A stretch of DNA of 64,000 nucleotides from positions 62,001 through 126,000 of the forward strand of contig NZ_FOVL01000005.1 of NCBI RefSeq assembly GCF_900115145.1, in the 5' to 3' direction. Within the stretch, counting starts at the first letter, position 1. Each line of letters opens with the position of its first letter. The notes under the pieces are model-generated. The model worked only from the letters and a program-made list of their open reading frames with translations. It searched no databases and was not told where the DNA came from. This DNA comes from Salegentibacter flavus. Its GTDB lineage: Bacteria > Bacteroidota > Bacteroidia > Flavobacteriales > Flavobacteriaceae. Made by a program: the position numbers and the translations under genes. Of this stretch, positions 1 to 7,358 are shown piece after piece.

Positions 1-1288
1 TGGAAGATTCAGACAGCTGGTGTAAATACTTATTGATATCGTCACCCGATGGAGATTCAAAAAGCTGAAGACCAAAATAAGGGACCGCGGCAATTATGTG
101 ATCGAAGATATCGGCGGAGATATATTCAAAATTTTCCCAGCGTTTGTCACGGCTAAAACAAAGAATTTCCACCGGAATACCCTGGGGAGTAGGTGCAAGG
201 TGTCTCACAATAATATAGAGTTCTTTATGCACCGCAGAATGGTTTTGGAGATAGGTATCCACATATTTCCTGAAGATACCCAGGTTGGTCTGGTTTCGTC
301 CATTAATAGGCAAGGAGCGGTCAATTTTTTGAGAATCGTTATAGGAATTGATTTCATTTTGACGAGTCTCCAGATATGGTGCTATAAGCTGGATCTTTTT
401 GAGTTTTTCCAGATCAGCATCGGTCATGAATTTTACTGAATTCTGCTTAATAAAGATAGCCCTTTTAATTCTTCTTCCGGGAGATTCCTGCATTCCCCGC
501 CAGTTCTGAAAAGAATCCGAGATCAGGCTGTAAGTTGGAATTGTTGTGAAAGTATTGTCAAAGTTCTGCACCCTCACAGTTGAAAGATTGATCTCGGTAA
601 CAGTTCCATCAGCTCCATATTTGCTGAAAGTGATCCAATCGCCAATTCTAACTATATCATTTACAGTTACCTGTATAGAAGCTACAAAACCTAAAATGGT
701 ATCTTTAAAAACCAGTAGTAATATGGCTGAAGCCGCCCCAAGAGAAATTATGAATTTCACTACAGATTCCCCGGTGATTTCAGCAAATATAAAAAGGAGG
801 GCGATAATCCAAACCACGATCATAACCACCTGAATATAGCTTTCAACAGGCTTATCTCTAAATGATTCCTGGGTTTTTAGATAAGCTTTCAGAGTTCGCA
901 TGAAACTTCGGAAGATCCAAACTACCAGGATAATGACATAAATATTGAAAACGAAATCAAAAATCTTAATTACCAGGGGGAAGTCATTAAATATAAATGG
1001 CACTAAATAGTACAGGATAAGCAGTGGAACTATTCGCCCAATATATTTTGGGAATTTGGTTTTGATAAGAAAATCATCAAAAGTGGTTTTGGTTTTATTG
1101 GTAAATGCCTTGAAGGCCTCTATCACGAAGGTCTTTATGAGGTAATTCACCCCCATAATAAGGAAGATCAGGACCAGAATATTGATCGTTAAATTGATAT
1201 ACTGGGCTGCTATGGGATCCAGACCATTGTCTATAAGCATATCTTCAACAAGGCAAACCAGGTTTTTTAACCACCCATCAAATTCCAT
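1..1288 (-). CDS. MscS-family mechanosensitive channel, C-terminus cut off by window edge
   Basis: Membrane channel of the MscS/YbdG type that would open under membrane tension during hypo-osmotic shock. I translated the minus strand from the ATG at 1288. The N-terminal ~170 residues hold about four or five hydrophobic segments. They are followed by an Ala/Gly-rich pore-lining stretch (ISLGAASAILLLVFKD) and the typical beta-domain entry (ASIQVTVNDIVRIGDWI, then GTVTEINLSTVRVQNFDN). The frame is open to base 1, so the end of the cytoplasmic domain lies outside the window. The length (over 429 residues) and long C-terminal cytoplasmic part fit the YbdG branch better than the short MscS branch. 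It starts 2 bp after the stop of the upstream DUF3817 gene, so the two are probably cotranscribed. Confidence 0.88.
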   Translation of the reverse strand, partial: MEFDGWLKNLVCLVEDMLIDNGLDPIAAQYINLTINILVLIFLIMGVNYLIKTFVIEAFKAFTNKTKTTFDDFLIKTKFPKYIGRIVPLLILYYLVPFIFNDFPLVIKIFDFVFNIYVIILVVWIFRSFMRTLKAYLKTQESFRDKPVESYIQVVMIVVWIIALLFIFAEITGESVVKFIISLGAASAILLLVFKDTILGFVASIQVTVNDIVRIGDWITFSKYGADGTVTEINLSTVRVQNFDNTFTTIPTYSLISDSFQNWRGMQESPGRRIKRAIFIKQNSVKFMTDADLEKLKKIQLIAPYLETRQNEINSYNDSQKIDRSLPINGRNQTNLGIFRKYVDTYLQNHSAVHKELYIIVRHLAPTPQGIPVEILCFSRDKRWENFEYISADIFDHIIAAVPYFGLQLFESPSGDDINKYLHQLSESS

Positions 1289-1290
1289 AT

Positions 1291-1569
1291 CTATAAATAT
1301 TTTCTTTCAACATAGAAGGGGCCGAAAGGAACCAAAGAGCACGCTAGAATTATAGAAAGTTCCTTGAAGTTCCAATTCATTGGTTTAAAAAGATAAATAG
1401 CACCTAAAACATATGCAATAAAAAGTAGCCCATGTGCCATACCAATATTTTCAACCATGGCAGGTTTATCCAACATATATTTTAAAGGCATTGCTATAAA
1501 TAACAATAATAGAAAGGACAGTCCTTCTAAAAAGCTCACCCATTTAAAAATTTTCTTTTTCTTTTCCAA
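1291..1569 (-). CDS. DUF3817 small integral membrane protein
   Basis: Small membrane protein of the DUF3817 family; biochemical role unknown. From the chosen start the product is 92 residues, the family's usual size. It begins with a basic MEKKKKIFKW segment, then shows three hydrophobic helices and the family-like phrases SFLEGLSFLLLLF, ENIGMAHGLLFIAYV and LACSLVPFGPFY. No ATG precedes the conserved part. I chose the TTG at 1569; a second TTG at 1650 would add 27 non-conserved residues. The stop lies 2 bp before the MscS-type gene, which suggests an operon. The family call is by recognition of the pattern and the start is uncertain. Confidence 0.72.
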   Translation of the reverse strand: MEKKKKIFKWVSFLEGLSFLLLLFIAMPLKYMLDKPAMVENIGMAHGLLFIAYVLGAIYLFKPMNWNFKELSIILACSLVPFGPFYVERKYL

Positions 1570-1736
1570 AGTATATAAATTAAACAGTGCAAATATAGTT
1601 TTTATGCGAGATTTATGCAGAGAGTAGCACTCTATTTTTAGAAAGTGCAAAGCATAGCTAAAATCAAATTAGCGTTTTGTTAACGGGTGCTTGTTTAACA
1701 TTTTTCTTAATTTGCATCACTAACAAATAATATTAA

Positions 1737-2777
1737 ATGAACTCTAAAATATTGGTCACAGGTGGCCTCGGATTTATAGGATCGCATACCGTAGTGGCCC
1801 TGCAGGAAAAAGGCTTTGATGTAGTAATCATAGATAATTTATCCAATACCAGTATCGATGTATTGGGGGGAATTACTAAAATAAGTCAGAAAACCCCGGT
1901 TTTTGAGAATTTTGATCTCAGGGATAAGGGCAGAGTAAAGGAGTTTTTTGAAAAACATCCCGACATTGATGGGGTGATACATTTTGCGGCTTCTAAAGCA
2001 GTAGGCGAGAGTGTAATAAATCCTCTTCTATATTACGAAAATAACCTTGCAAGCCTGATCTATTTGCTAAAGGAACTCAATAAGAAAGAAAAACCCGGCT
2101 TTATTTTCAGTTCATCCTGTACCGTTTACGGGCAGGCCGAAGAGTTGCCAATTACCGAGGATGCTCCCGTGAAAAAAGCCGAATCGCCCTACGGTAACAC
2201 CAAACAGATAGGAGAGGAGATAATTGCAGATACCTGTAAGGCAAATCCTGGATTTAGGGCAATTTCCCTGCGTTATTTCAATCCTATTGGAGCACATCCC
2301 AGTGCAGAGATTGGAGAACTTCCAATAGGAACTCCCCAGAATCTTATCCCGTATATCACGCAAACGGCTATTGGTGAGCGCGAAGAATTATCGGTTTTTG
2401 GAGATGATTACTCAACACCAGATGGGACCTGCATCAGGGATTATATTCACGTAATGGATCTTGCTCGGGCACATGTTGTGGCTTTAGAACGGCTTATGGA
2501 AAATAAGGAAGAAGCTAATTATGAAGTATTTAACCTTGGGACGGGGAGGGGAAATTCAGTTTTAGAAGTAATTCAGAGTTTTGAGAAAGTTAGCGGCGAA
2601 AAGTTGCCTTATACAATTGCCAATAGGAGAGAGGGTGATATCACCGCTGCCTATGCAGATACAACCAAAGCAAATAAGGTACTCCACTGGAAAGCAAACC
2701 TCAGTCTTGACGAGGCTTTAAAAAGTGCCTGGGATTGGCAAAAGGAAGTCAAAAGAAGAGCCGAAACAGAAAATTAA
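1737..2777 (+). CDS. galE: UDP-glucose 4-epimerase
   Basis: Interconverts UDP-glucose and UDP-galactose in the cytoplasm, supplying galactose units for polysaccharide and lipopolysaccharide. This 346-residue extended short-chain dehydrogenase is the usual length for GalE. It shows the NAD-binding GGLGFIGSH motif at residues 9-17, the FSSSCTVYG catalytic serine region near 125-132 and the YxxxK pair Tyr152/Lys156 (PYGNTK). The substrate region LRYFNPIGAHPS and the C-terminal block GTCIRDYIHVMDLA are intact. It is monocistronic, divergent from the DUF3817/MscS pair, and ends at a strong terminator hairpin. Confidence 0.95.
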   Translation: MNSKILVTGGLGFIGSHTVVALQEKGFDVVIIDNLSNTSIDVLGGITKISQKTPVFENFDLRDKGRVKEFFEKHPDIDGVIHFAASKAVGESVINPLLYYENNLASLIYLLKELNKKEKPGFIFSSSCTVYGQAEELPITEDAPVKKAESPYGNTKQIGEEIIADTCKANPGFRAISLRYFNPIGAHPSAEIGELPIGTPQNLIPYITQTAIGEREELSVFGDDYSTPDGTCIRDYIHVMDLARAHVVALERLMENKEEANYEVFNLGTGRGNSVLEVIQSFEKVSGEKLPYTIANRREGDITAAYADTTKANKVLHWKANLSLDEALKSAWDWQKEVKRRAETEN

Positions 2778-2793
2778 AAATATTTATTCTAAA

Positions 2794-2826
2794 AAAATGC
2801 CCCGATCTTTTTGGATCGGGGCATTT
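2794..2826 (+). terminator. Rho-independent terminator after galE
   Basis: A perfect hairpin: AAAATGCCCCGATC pairs with GATCGGGGCATTTT around a 5-base T loop. It starts 16 bp after the galE stop. The flanking A and T runs let it work in both directions, so it may also end the Pmp3-like gene transcribed towards it. Confidence 0.9.
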
Positions 2827-2846
2827 TGTTTTCTGAAGTTTTTCCT

Positions 2847-3005
2847 TTATTTCGTTCCATTTACAAGAAAAGCGTGAATTACACCTGGAAGCCACCCCAG
2901 GGCAGTAAGTATTAAACTTATAACGAATGTTCCACTTAGGCCGTGTTTTAAAAAGACTGCCAGTGGTGGTAAAAGAATATTCAATATTATAGTTAATAAA
3001 GACAT
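2847..3005 (-). CDS. Pmp3/YqaE-family small membrane peptide
   Basis: A 52-residue hydrophobic protein of the Pmp3/YqaE (UPF0057) family, which in other organisms is linked to membrane potential and salt or cold stress. It begins MSLLTIILNILLPPLAVFLK and continues through HGLSGTFVISLILTALGW to the family-typical LPGVIHAFLVNG. This gives two transmembrane helices with the conserved LLPPLAVFL and LGWLPGVIHA signatures. The ATG is at 3005 and the stop at 2847-2849. It stands alone on the minus strand and converges on galE across the terminator. The identification rests on the complete match to the family pattern. Confidence 0.88.
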   Translation of the reverse strand: MSLLTIILNILLPPLAVFLKHGLSGTFVISLILTALGWLPGVIHAFLVNGTK

Positions 3006-3101
3006 AATCGAAGTTTTAATTGATAAGTAATATTGAAGATAAATAATCTCAAAGAATAATATTCCTCCTTTAAGATGGAATTGCGATAGTTTAACAGCAA
3101 C

Positions 3102-3600
3102 TTAAGTTCTGAATTTCCTGTATTTCACCATCATAAAGACATAGATCGAATAGCAAACCATTCCCGCGGCCACAATTCCCATTAACCACGAACCCATTGG
3201 AGATTCCTGTAAAAAAACGAACGCATCTGGAGTGCTTTTTATGTCTGAAGTACTATGCTCTACCGCTGCCCTGATAAAGAAATAAGCAAGAATAGCAAAG
3301 ATAATCCCCCGGGCGATTAGGCCGAGGTACCCTGTATTTTTTATAGTTTTTCTACGTTTTTCTTTTGAGATAGATTCATAATCAAATTTCTTCAGGAAAT
3401 CTTTATAAAATGCTTTTTTAAACTGAAAGAAACTGGTTGCCACCAGGTCTATTCCTATAGCTGTGAAAATATAAACCCCGGCATCACCTGTTAAAAATGA
3501 GGATAACATTCCACCTTGACCAGAACCGGATTGGGAAGATACTCCTGTATTAAGTAGTTTGCATATCCCGCGATACTAAGATAAATTATAAGAGGAAAAT
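3102..3600 (-). pseudogene. DUF1206 membrane protein, 5'-truncated and frameshifted
   Basis: The open part (from an internal ATG at 3509) encodes 135 residues that resemble the C-terminal half of DUF1206 proteins, normally about 260 residues with six helices. Visible family blocks are LTGDAGVYIF, KKFDYESISKEKRRKTIKN and the final SWLMGIVAAGMVCYSIYVF. The coding signal continues upstream of that ATG. In the same frame a Ser/Gly linker (SSQSGSGQGG) precedes it, and a hydrophobic segment (LIIYLSIAGYANYLI) follows further upstream in another frame. The N-terminal half is missing, because the VTT gene ends at 3606. I infer a frameshift plus deletion; a short functional product from 3509 cannot be excluded. 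Confidence 0.7.
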
Positions 3601-3605
3601 AAGGT

Positions 3606-4226
3606 TTAAACCATTTCAAAAATGACCAGGGCATAAAGATAAAAGCGTACAAAACGTAGAAGCCCAAACATTAAAAAGCTAGGGAAGGGAAATTTAATTA
3701 TTCCTGCTGCGATACTGGTCATAGCAAAAGGAATAGGCAACAAGGCTCCTACAATAATTAAAAAACCACCCCATTTCCGGGTGTTTTTAATATGATCGGC
3801 CATTTTTACTTCTATATCCTCATGTACCGCAGGTATTTTTGTGATAGCTCTACCAATATAATAAGAGATAATTCCTCCAAAATAGGAGGCAAGGGCGAGT
3901 AAAGAAAGGTAAAGTATGGGGCTGGAGGATTTTCCAGACCAGGCGATAAACAGTTCAGGGGGAATTAAACCTAAAATAGATTCAGAAAGAAAGAAAACGC
4001 CTAAGATACCCAATGGAGAATAGGTTTCGGTAACCGTAATCAACATTTGGTCAATATCCAGAACGTATCTGTCTAATGCGAATATAGCAGCAAGAAATAA
4101 TACTATGGGTATTATCGCCTTTTTTACGCTGCGCCATACAAATTTGTAGAAACCTGTATAGCTATAATACTGGTGCAATAAACGTATGCGCGACTTCTTT
4201 TTTTTAGATTTCGCTTCTTTTTTCAT
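3606..4226 (-). CDS. VTT-domain (DedA-like) membrane protein
   Basis: Polytopic inner-membrane protein of the VTT/SNARE-associated (DedA-like) superfamily; several members act as lipid flippases or support membrane homeostasis. The 206-residue product starts with a lysine-rich cytoplasmic tail (MKKEAKSKKKKSRIRLLHQY). A first helix lies near 35-55 and a long hydrophobic region runs from 75 to the end. The VTT-like core is visible as SESILGLIPPELFIAWSGK, YFGGIISYYIGRA and the re-entrant GALLPIPFAMTSIAAGIIKF with a conserved arginine/proline pattern. Its stop lies against the decayed DUF1206 gene. Direct enzymatic function is not known. Confidence 0.82.
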   Translation of the reverse strand: MKKEAKSKKKKSRIRLLHQYYSYTGFYKFVWRSVKKAIIPIVLFLAAIFALDRYVLDIDQMLITVTETYSPLGILGVFFLSESILGLIPPELFIAWSGKSSSPILYLSLLALASYFGGIISYYIGRAITKIPAVHEDIEVKMADHIKNTRKWGGFLIIVGALLPIPFAMTSIAAGIIKFPFPSFLMFGLLRFVRFYLYALVIFEMV

Positions 4227-4318
4227 TTAGAAAAAGTGTTTTAGCATTCTTTGGTGGTAAGGGCACCAATAAAAGCGCAGCTGTTTCAAATTTCGGACCC
4301 AAAGAGAAGTTTAATGAA

Positions 4319-4696
4319 TCAATTTTCTTCTGCATAAGTATTTAGAGCATTTACATACTCTCTTAATTCTATTTTATTGACCTTATTCTCAGGGTCTGCC
4401 ATTAAAGACAAAAGATAGTCAAGGCTTTCCTGCCCGGTTGCAGCAATGTTTTCAGGCGTATCCTCACCTTCTTCCACCGGTTCATCATCGGGAATAGCAA
4501 TTTCAAAGCCTTCAAATTTCTCAATATGCTCATAGCTTAACCTTAATGCCTTTGCAAGCAGCGGGTTTTCTTCTTCGTCAACAATAATGGTTCTTAGCTT
4601 TTTGAGATCGTTTACGAGGGTATTGATGATAATACCATTGCGCATAAGATCACGTTGAATTTTATTGAGTAACTGCTGTGCCTTTATATTTTTCAA
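4319..4696 (-). CDS. Conserved hypothetical acidic cytoplasmic protein
   Basis: I do not recognise a named family. The 125-residue product has no signal peptide or membrane helix and is strongly acidic, especially at residues 70-85 (PDDEPVEEGEDTPEN). Helical, leucine-rich ends (LLNKIQRDLMRNG; SLDYLLSLMADPENKVN) suggest a small all-alpha protein with a flexible acidic middle. The ATG start at 4696 is the only reasonable one. It lies in the same direction as the VTT gene, with a 92-bp gap, so cotranscription is possible but not shown. Codon use looks like that of its neighbours. Confidence 0.6.
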   Translation of the reverse strand: MKNIKAQQLLNKIQRDLMRNGIIINTLVNDLKKLRTIIVDEEENPLLAKALRLSYEHIEKFEGFEIAIPDDEPVEEGEDTPENIAATGQESLDYLLSLMADPENKVNKIELREYVNALNTYAEEN

Positions 4697-4908
4697 AAGA
4701 AAGATTTTATTCTGATTAAACTTTTCTAATACCCCTCTGCGGCTATTATTTTTTGCAAAGTTACTTCTTTCAGTCTTTTCTGAAACATTTTAACACAGAA
4801 TTATTGCCGCTTTTTAGCCTTAAAATTAACAATATCTTAGTCTCTTATATTTTAGTGAAACTGCAATCTTTAGTAGCTTTAAAATAAAATATTAATAAAA
4901 AATTGAAA

Positions 4909-5622
4909 ATGAAATCATTAGAAAACAAAGTAGCGTTTATAACCGGTGGAAGTAAAGGAATAGGTTTTGGCGTGGCTAAATCGCTCCTGGATTTAGGGAT
5001 GAGGGTAGCCATAACAAGCCGTTCCATGGAAAATGCCAAAAATGCTGCTGCTAAGTTAGGCAGTAAGGACAAAGTTATGCCCCTGGAAGCCGATGTACGC
5101 GATTATGAAAGTCAGCAGAAGGCGGTGGATTCATTAATCCAGGAATGGGGCCAGATGGATGTGCTTATTGCCAACGCCGGGATCGGTCATTTTGGAAATA
5201 TCGATGAACTCTCAGTTAAACAATGGCAGGAAACTTTAGATACTAATTTAAGTGGGGTGTTTTACAGTATTAAATCTTCCCTGGAACCTTTGAAAAAGTC
5301 TAAAGGTTATGTGATAACAATATCCAGTCTTGCAGGAACCAATTTTTTCTCCGGCGGTGCGGCTTATAATGCGAGTAAATTTGGGGTAACAGGATTTACC
5401 CAGGCGGTGATGTTGGATCTTAGAGATAAGGGTATTAAAGTGAGTACTATAATGCCGGGTTCTGTAGCAACCTATTTTAACGACCATACGCCAACTGAAG
5501 AAGATGCCTGGAAGATACAACCCCAGGATATAGGAGAATTGGTGGTAGATCTTTTAAAAATCAACCCCAGGACGCTGCCTAGTAAAATAGAGGTGCGCCC
5601 TTCGCAACCTCCAAAAAAATAA
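4909..5622 (+). CDS. Short-chain dehydrogenase/reductase (SDR), NAD(P)-dependent
   Basis: A cytoplasmic oxidoreductase of the classical SDR family; substrate unknown. The 237-residue product has the cofactor motif GGSKGIGFG near residues 12-20, NAGIGH (the NNAG-equivalent) near 87-92, the catalytic serine in ISSLAG and the YNASK Tyr/Lys pair near 150-154. The PGSVAT block follows. An in-frame TTG two codons upstream could also start translation, but the ATG at 4909 fits the family. It stands alone, divergent from the hypothetical gene at 4319-4696, and ends at a hairpin terminator. The overall pattern resembles 3-ketoacyl-ACP reductase-like SDRs. Confidence 0.88.
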   Translation: MKSLENKVAFITGGSKGIGFGVAKSLLDLGMRVAITSRSMENAKNAAAKLGSKDKVMPLEADVRDYESQQKAVDSLIQEWGQMDVLIANAGIGHFGNIDELSVKQWQETLDTNLSGVFYSIKSSLEPLKKSKGYVITISSLAGTNFFSGGAAYNASKFGVTGFTQAVMLDLRDKGIKVSTIMPGSVATYFNDHTPTEEDAWKIQPQDIGELVVDLLKINPRTLPSKIEVRPSQPPKK

Positions 5623-5645
5623 ATAATTACTCAAAAAAAAATCTT

Positions 5646-5672
5646 AAAGCAGTTCGAGATTCGAGCTGCTTT
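5646..5672 (+). terminator. Terminator after SDR gene
   Basis: AAAGCAG pairs with CTGCTTT around a loop, followed by a run of T. It lies about 24 bp after the SDR stop. The inner TTCGAGATTCGAG part can pair further. Confidence 0.72.
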
Positions 5673-5794
5673 TTTCTTAAATCTTATTGAATTTCCTCCC
5701 TTTTAAAGACAAGATTATTTTACAATAAATTATAATTAGAAAACCATATATTCCCTTCAAATTCACTAACTTATACTTTTAATCTGTGGGGCTT

Positions 5795-6202
5795 ATGAAG
5801 GAGAAAATTACTTATATCGCATTAATTTTATTGTTATCTCTTACTTCTTGCAATAAATTGTCGGCACCGGGACAGGAGAAGCAATTTGATGATAAATCCT
5901 ATGTTAGGTTATTTTTCAATTCTGAAGAAGAATGTTTGGAAGCCCAACCCCCGGACTTTTTCATCAATTGCCATCAACAAGTCGATTTTTTAAAAAACAA
6001 TGAAGTAGAGATTATGCTAACCGATGTCATTTGGAGAGGCACCTATGAAGTGGTAAACAAAAAAATCATTATTTCTATGGAACCAAATTTTGAGGTTCGA
6101 TCCGGAGTAATAATTTTTGAGGTGAAAAATAACACTCTTCTTATTAAATCAGATGACAAGACAGAATGGAGGAAAATGAAGGGAAATTCTATCTGGAATT
6201 AG
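5795..6202 (+). CDS. Small lipoprotein, function unknown
   Basis: A 135-residue exported lipoprotein. The ATG at 5795 gives a clean signal peptide (MKEKITYIALILLLSLTSC) whose LTSC lipobox would be cut before Cys19. An in-frame GTG at 5786 is less likely. The mature part has few features: a central DVIWRGTYEVVNKKIIISM segment and a C-terminal LLIKSDDKTEWRKM segment look like beta strands of a small barrel such as is common in Bacteroidota lipoproteins. I cannot assign a family. Its stop overlaps the convergent oxidoreductase gene by 4 bp. Confidence 0.7.
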   Translation: MKEKITYIALILLLSLTSCNKLSAPGQEKQFDDKSYVRLFFNSEEECLEAQPPDFFINCHQQVDFLKNNEVEIMLTDVIWRGTYEVVNKKIIISMEPNFEVRSGVIIFEVKNNTLLIKSDDKTEWRKMKGNSIWN

Positions 6203-7194
6203 ACTTCTACGATCATTTTACCCTTTTTCTTGCCTTCAAAAAGATCCAGGAAGGCCTGGGGTGTATTTTCAAACCCTTTTTTTATTGTTTCCTCATACTT
6301 CAACTTTCCTTCTCCCAACCAAGTTGCGAGTTGATTAATAGCCGGGCCAAAATCCTTGACGTGATTTCTTACCAGAAACCCTTGCATTAAGGCACTTTTC
6401 TTTATGAGAATACCTTCTACCCTTGGACCGGTGGGCATTTCTTCTTTGTTGTAAAGTGAAATCGCCCCACAATTGATAATACGGGCAAAGTCATTTATAT
6501 TTTGCATTACAGCATCCAGGATTTCACCTCCAACATTATCATAATAAACATCTATACCATCGGGACATTTTTCTGCCAGAGCCTTTTTCATATTTGAAGT
6601 GGTTTTATAATTAATTCCCCCATCAAATCCGAATTTGTCTGTAATCTGTTTGATTTTTTCATCGCTACCAGCGATTCCTATCACTTTACATCCTTTGATT
6701 TTTCCGATCTGTCCTGCCACGCTTCCAACAGCCCCCGCAGCACCGGAAACTACCATTGTTTCTCCTGGTTTTAGGTCAGCTATTTTATCCAGGGCAATGT
6801 AAGCAGTAAGCCCTGTTAAGCCAAGAATCCCTAAATATGCTGAAAGCGGTGCCTTTTCCTTATTTATTTTATTAAGTCCTTTTCCCTGGGAAATTTGAAA
6901 CTCCTTCCATTGAAGCATTCCGCTTACAAATTCTCCTTCCTTAAAATTGGGACTATTGGATTTTACAACTTCAGCAACAATCATTGATTCCAGGGGCTTT
7001 CCTACATCAAAAGGAGAAATATACGATTCTTCATCGCGCATTCTTCCTCGCAAATAAGGATCTACAGAGATATATTTAGATTTAAGCAATAATTCCCCAG
7101 CTCCCGGTTCGGGTTTTTGATCATCAGTTATTTCAAAATTTTTCAGGCTGGGCGTGCCTTTTGGTCTGGATTTCAGAAGTATTGTTTTATTCAT
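6199..7194 (-). CDS. Zinc-independent medium-chain NADP-dependent oxidoreductase (prostaglandin reductase/CurA-like)
   Basis: A cytoplasmic enoyl/alkenal reductase of the MDR superfamily, leukotriene B4 dehydrogenase-like branch. These enzymes use NADPH to reduce the double bond of alpha,beta-unsaturated ketones or aldehydes. The 331-residue length is typical. It shows the N-terminal DPYLRGRMRD signature, MVVSGAAGAVGSVAGQIGK (nucleotide-binding glycine motif, near 155-170), GGINYKT and YDNVGGEILD. The zinc ligands of alcohol dehydrogenases are absent, as expected for this branch. The gene overlaps the convergent lipoprotein gene by 4 bp at its 3' end. The true substrate cannot be read from sequence. 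Confidence 0.9.
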   Translation of the reverse strand: MNKTILLKSRPKGTPSLKNFEITDDQKPEPGAGELLLKSKYISVDPYLRGRMRDEESYISPFDVGKPLESMIVAEVVKSNSPNFKEGEFVSGMLQWKEFQISQGKGLNKINKEKAPLSAYLGILGLTGLTAYIALDKIADLKPGETMVVSGAAGAVGSVAGQIGKIKGCKVIGIAGSDEKIKQITDKFGFDGGINYKTTSNMKKALAEKCPDGIDVYYDNVGGEILDAVMQNINDFARIINCGAISLYNKEEMPTGPRVEGILIKKSALMQGFLVRNHVKDFGPAINQLATWLGEGKLKYEETIKKGFENTPQAFLDLFEGKKKGKMIVEV

Positions 7195-7330
7195 AGGTGC
7201 GGTAATTAAACGTAAAGGATTAATTTAATGCCAATATGAGATTTGAGCAAGCTTTTATTGCTAATTAATACTTAAAAATTCCATTAGTTAAATCAAATGA
7301 AATGATACCTCTTAAGTTTTAAATTGCTTG

Positions 7331-7338
7331 TACTTTTG
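7331..7338 (+). promoter_or_regulatory. Candidate -7 element upstream of FUSC gene
   Basis: TACTTTTG matches the Bacteroidota -7 consensus TAnnTTTG and lies 21 bp before the TTG start. No clear -33 TTG at the usual 17-20 bp distance was seen, so this is tentative. Confidence 0.4.
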
Positions 7339-7358
7339 CCTCGAAAATCAACGCTAGC

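Noticed and set aside
98-439. Plus-strand frame at the left edge
   Set aside because: It is antisense to the MscS-type gene, which has a clear protein pattern on the minus strand.
546-833. Second plus-strand frame at the left edge
   Set aside because: Also antisense to the MscS-type gene, no signature of a protein family.
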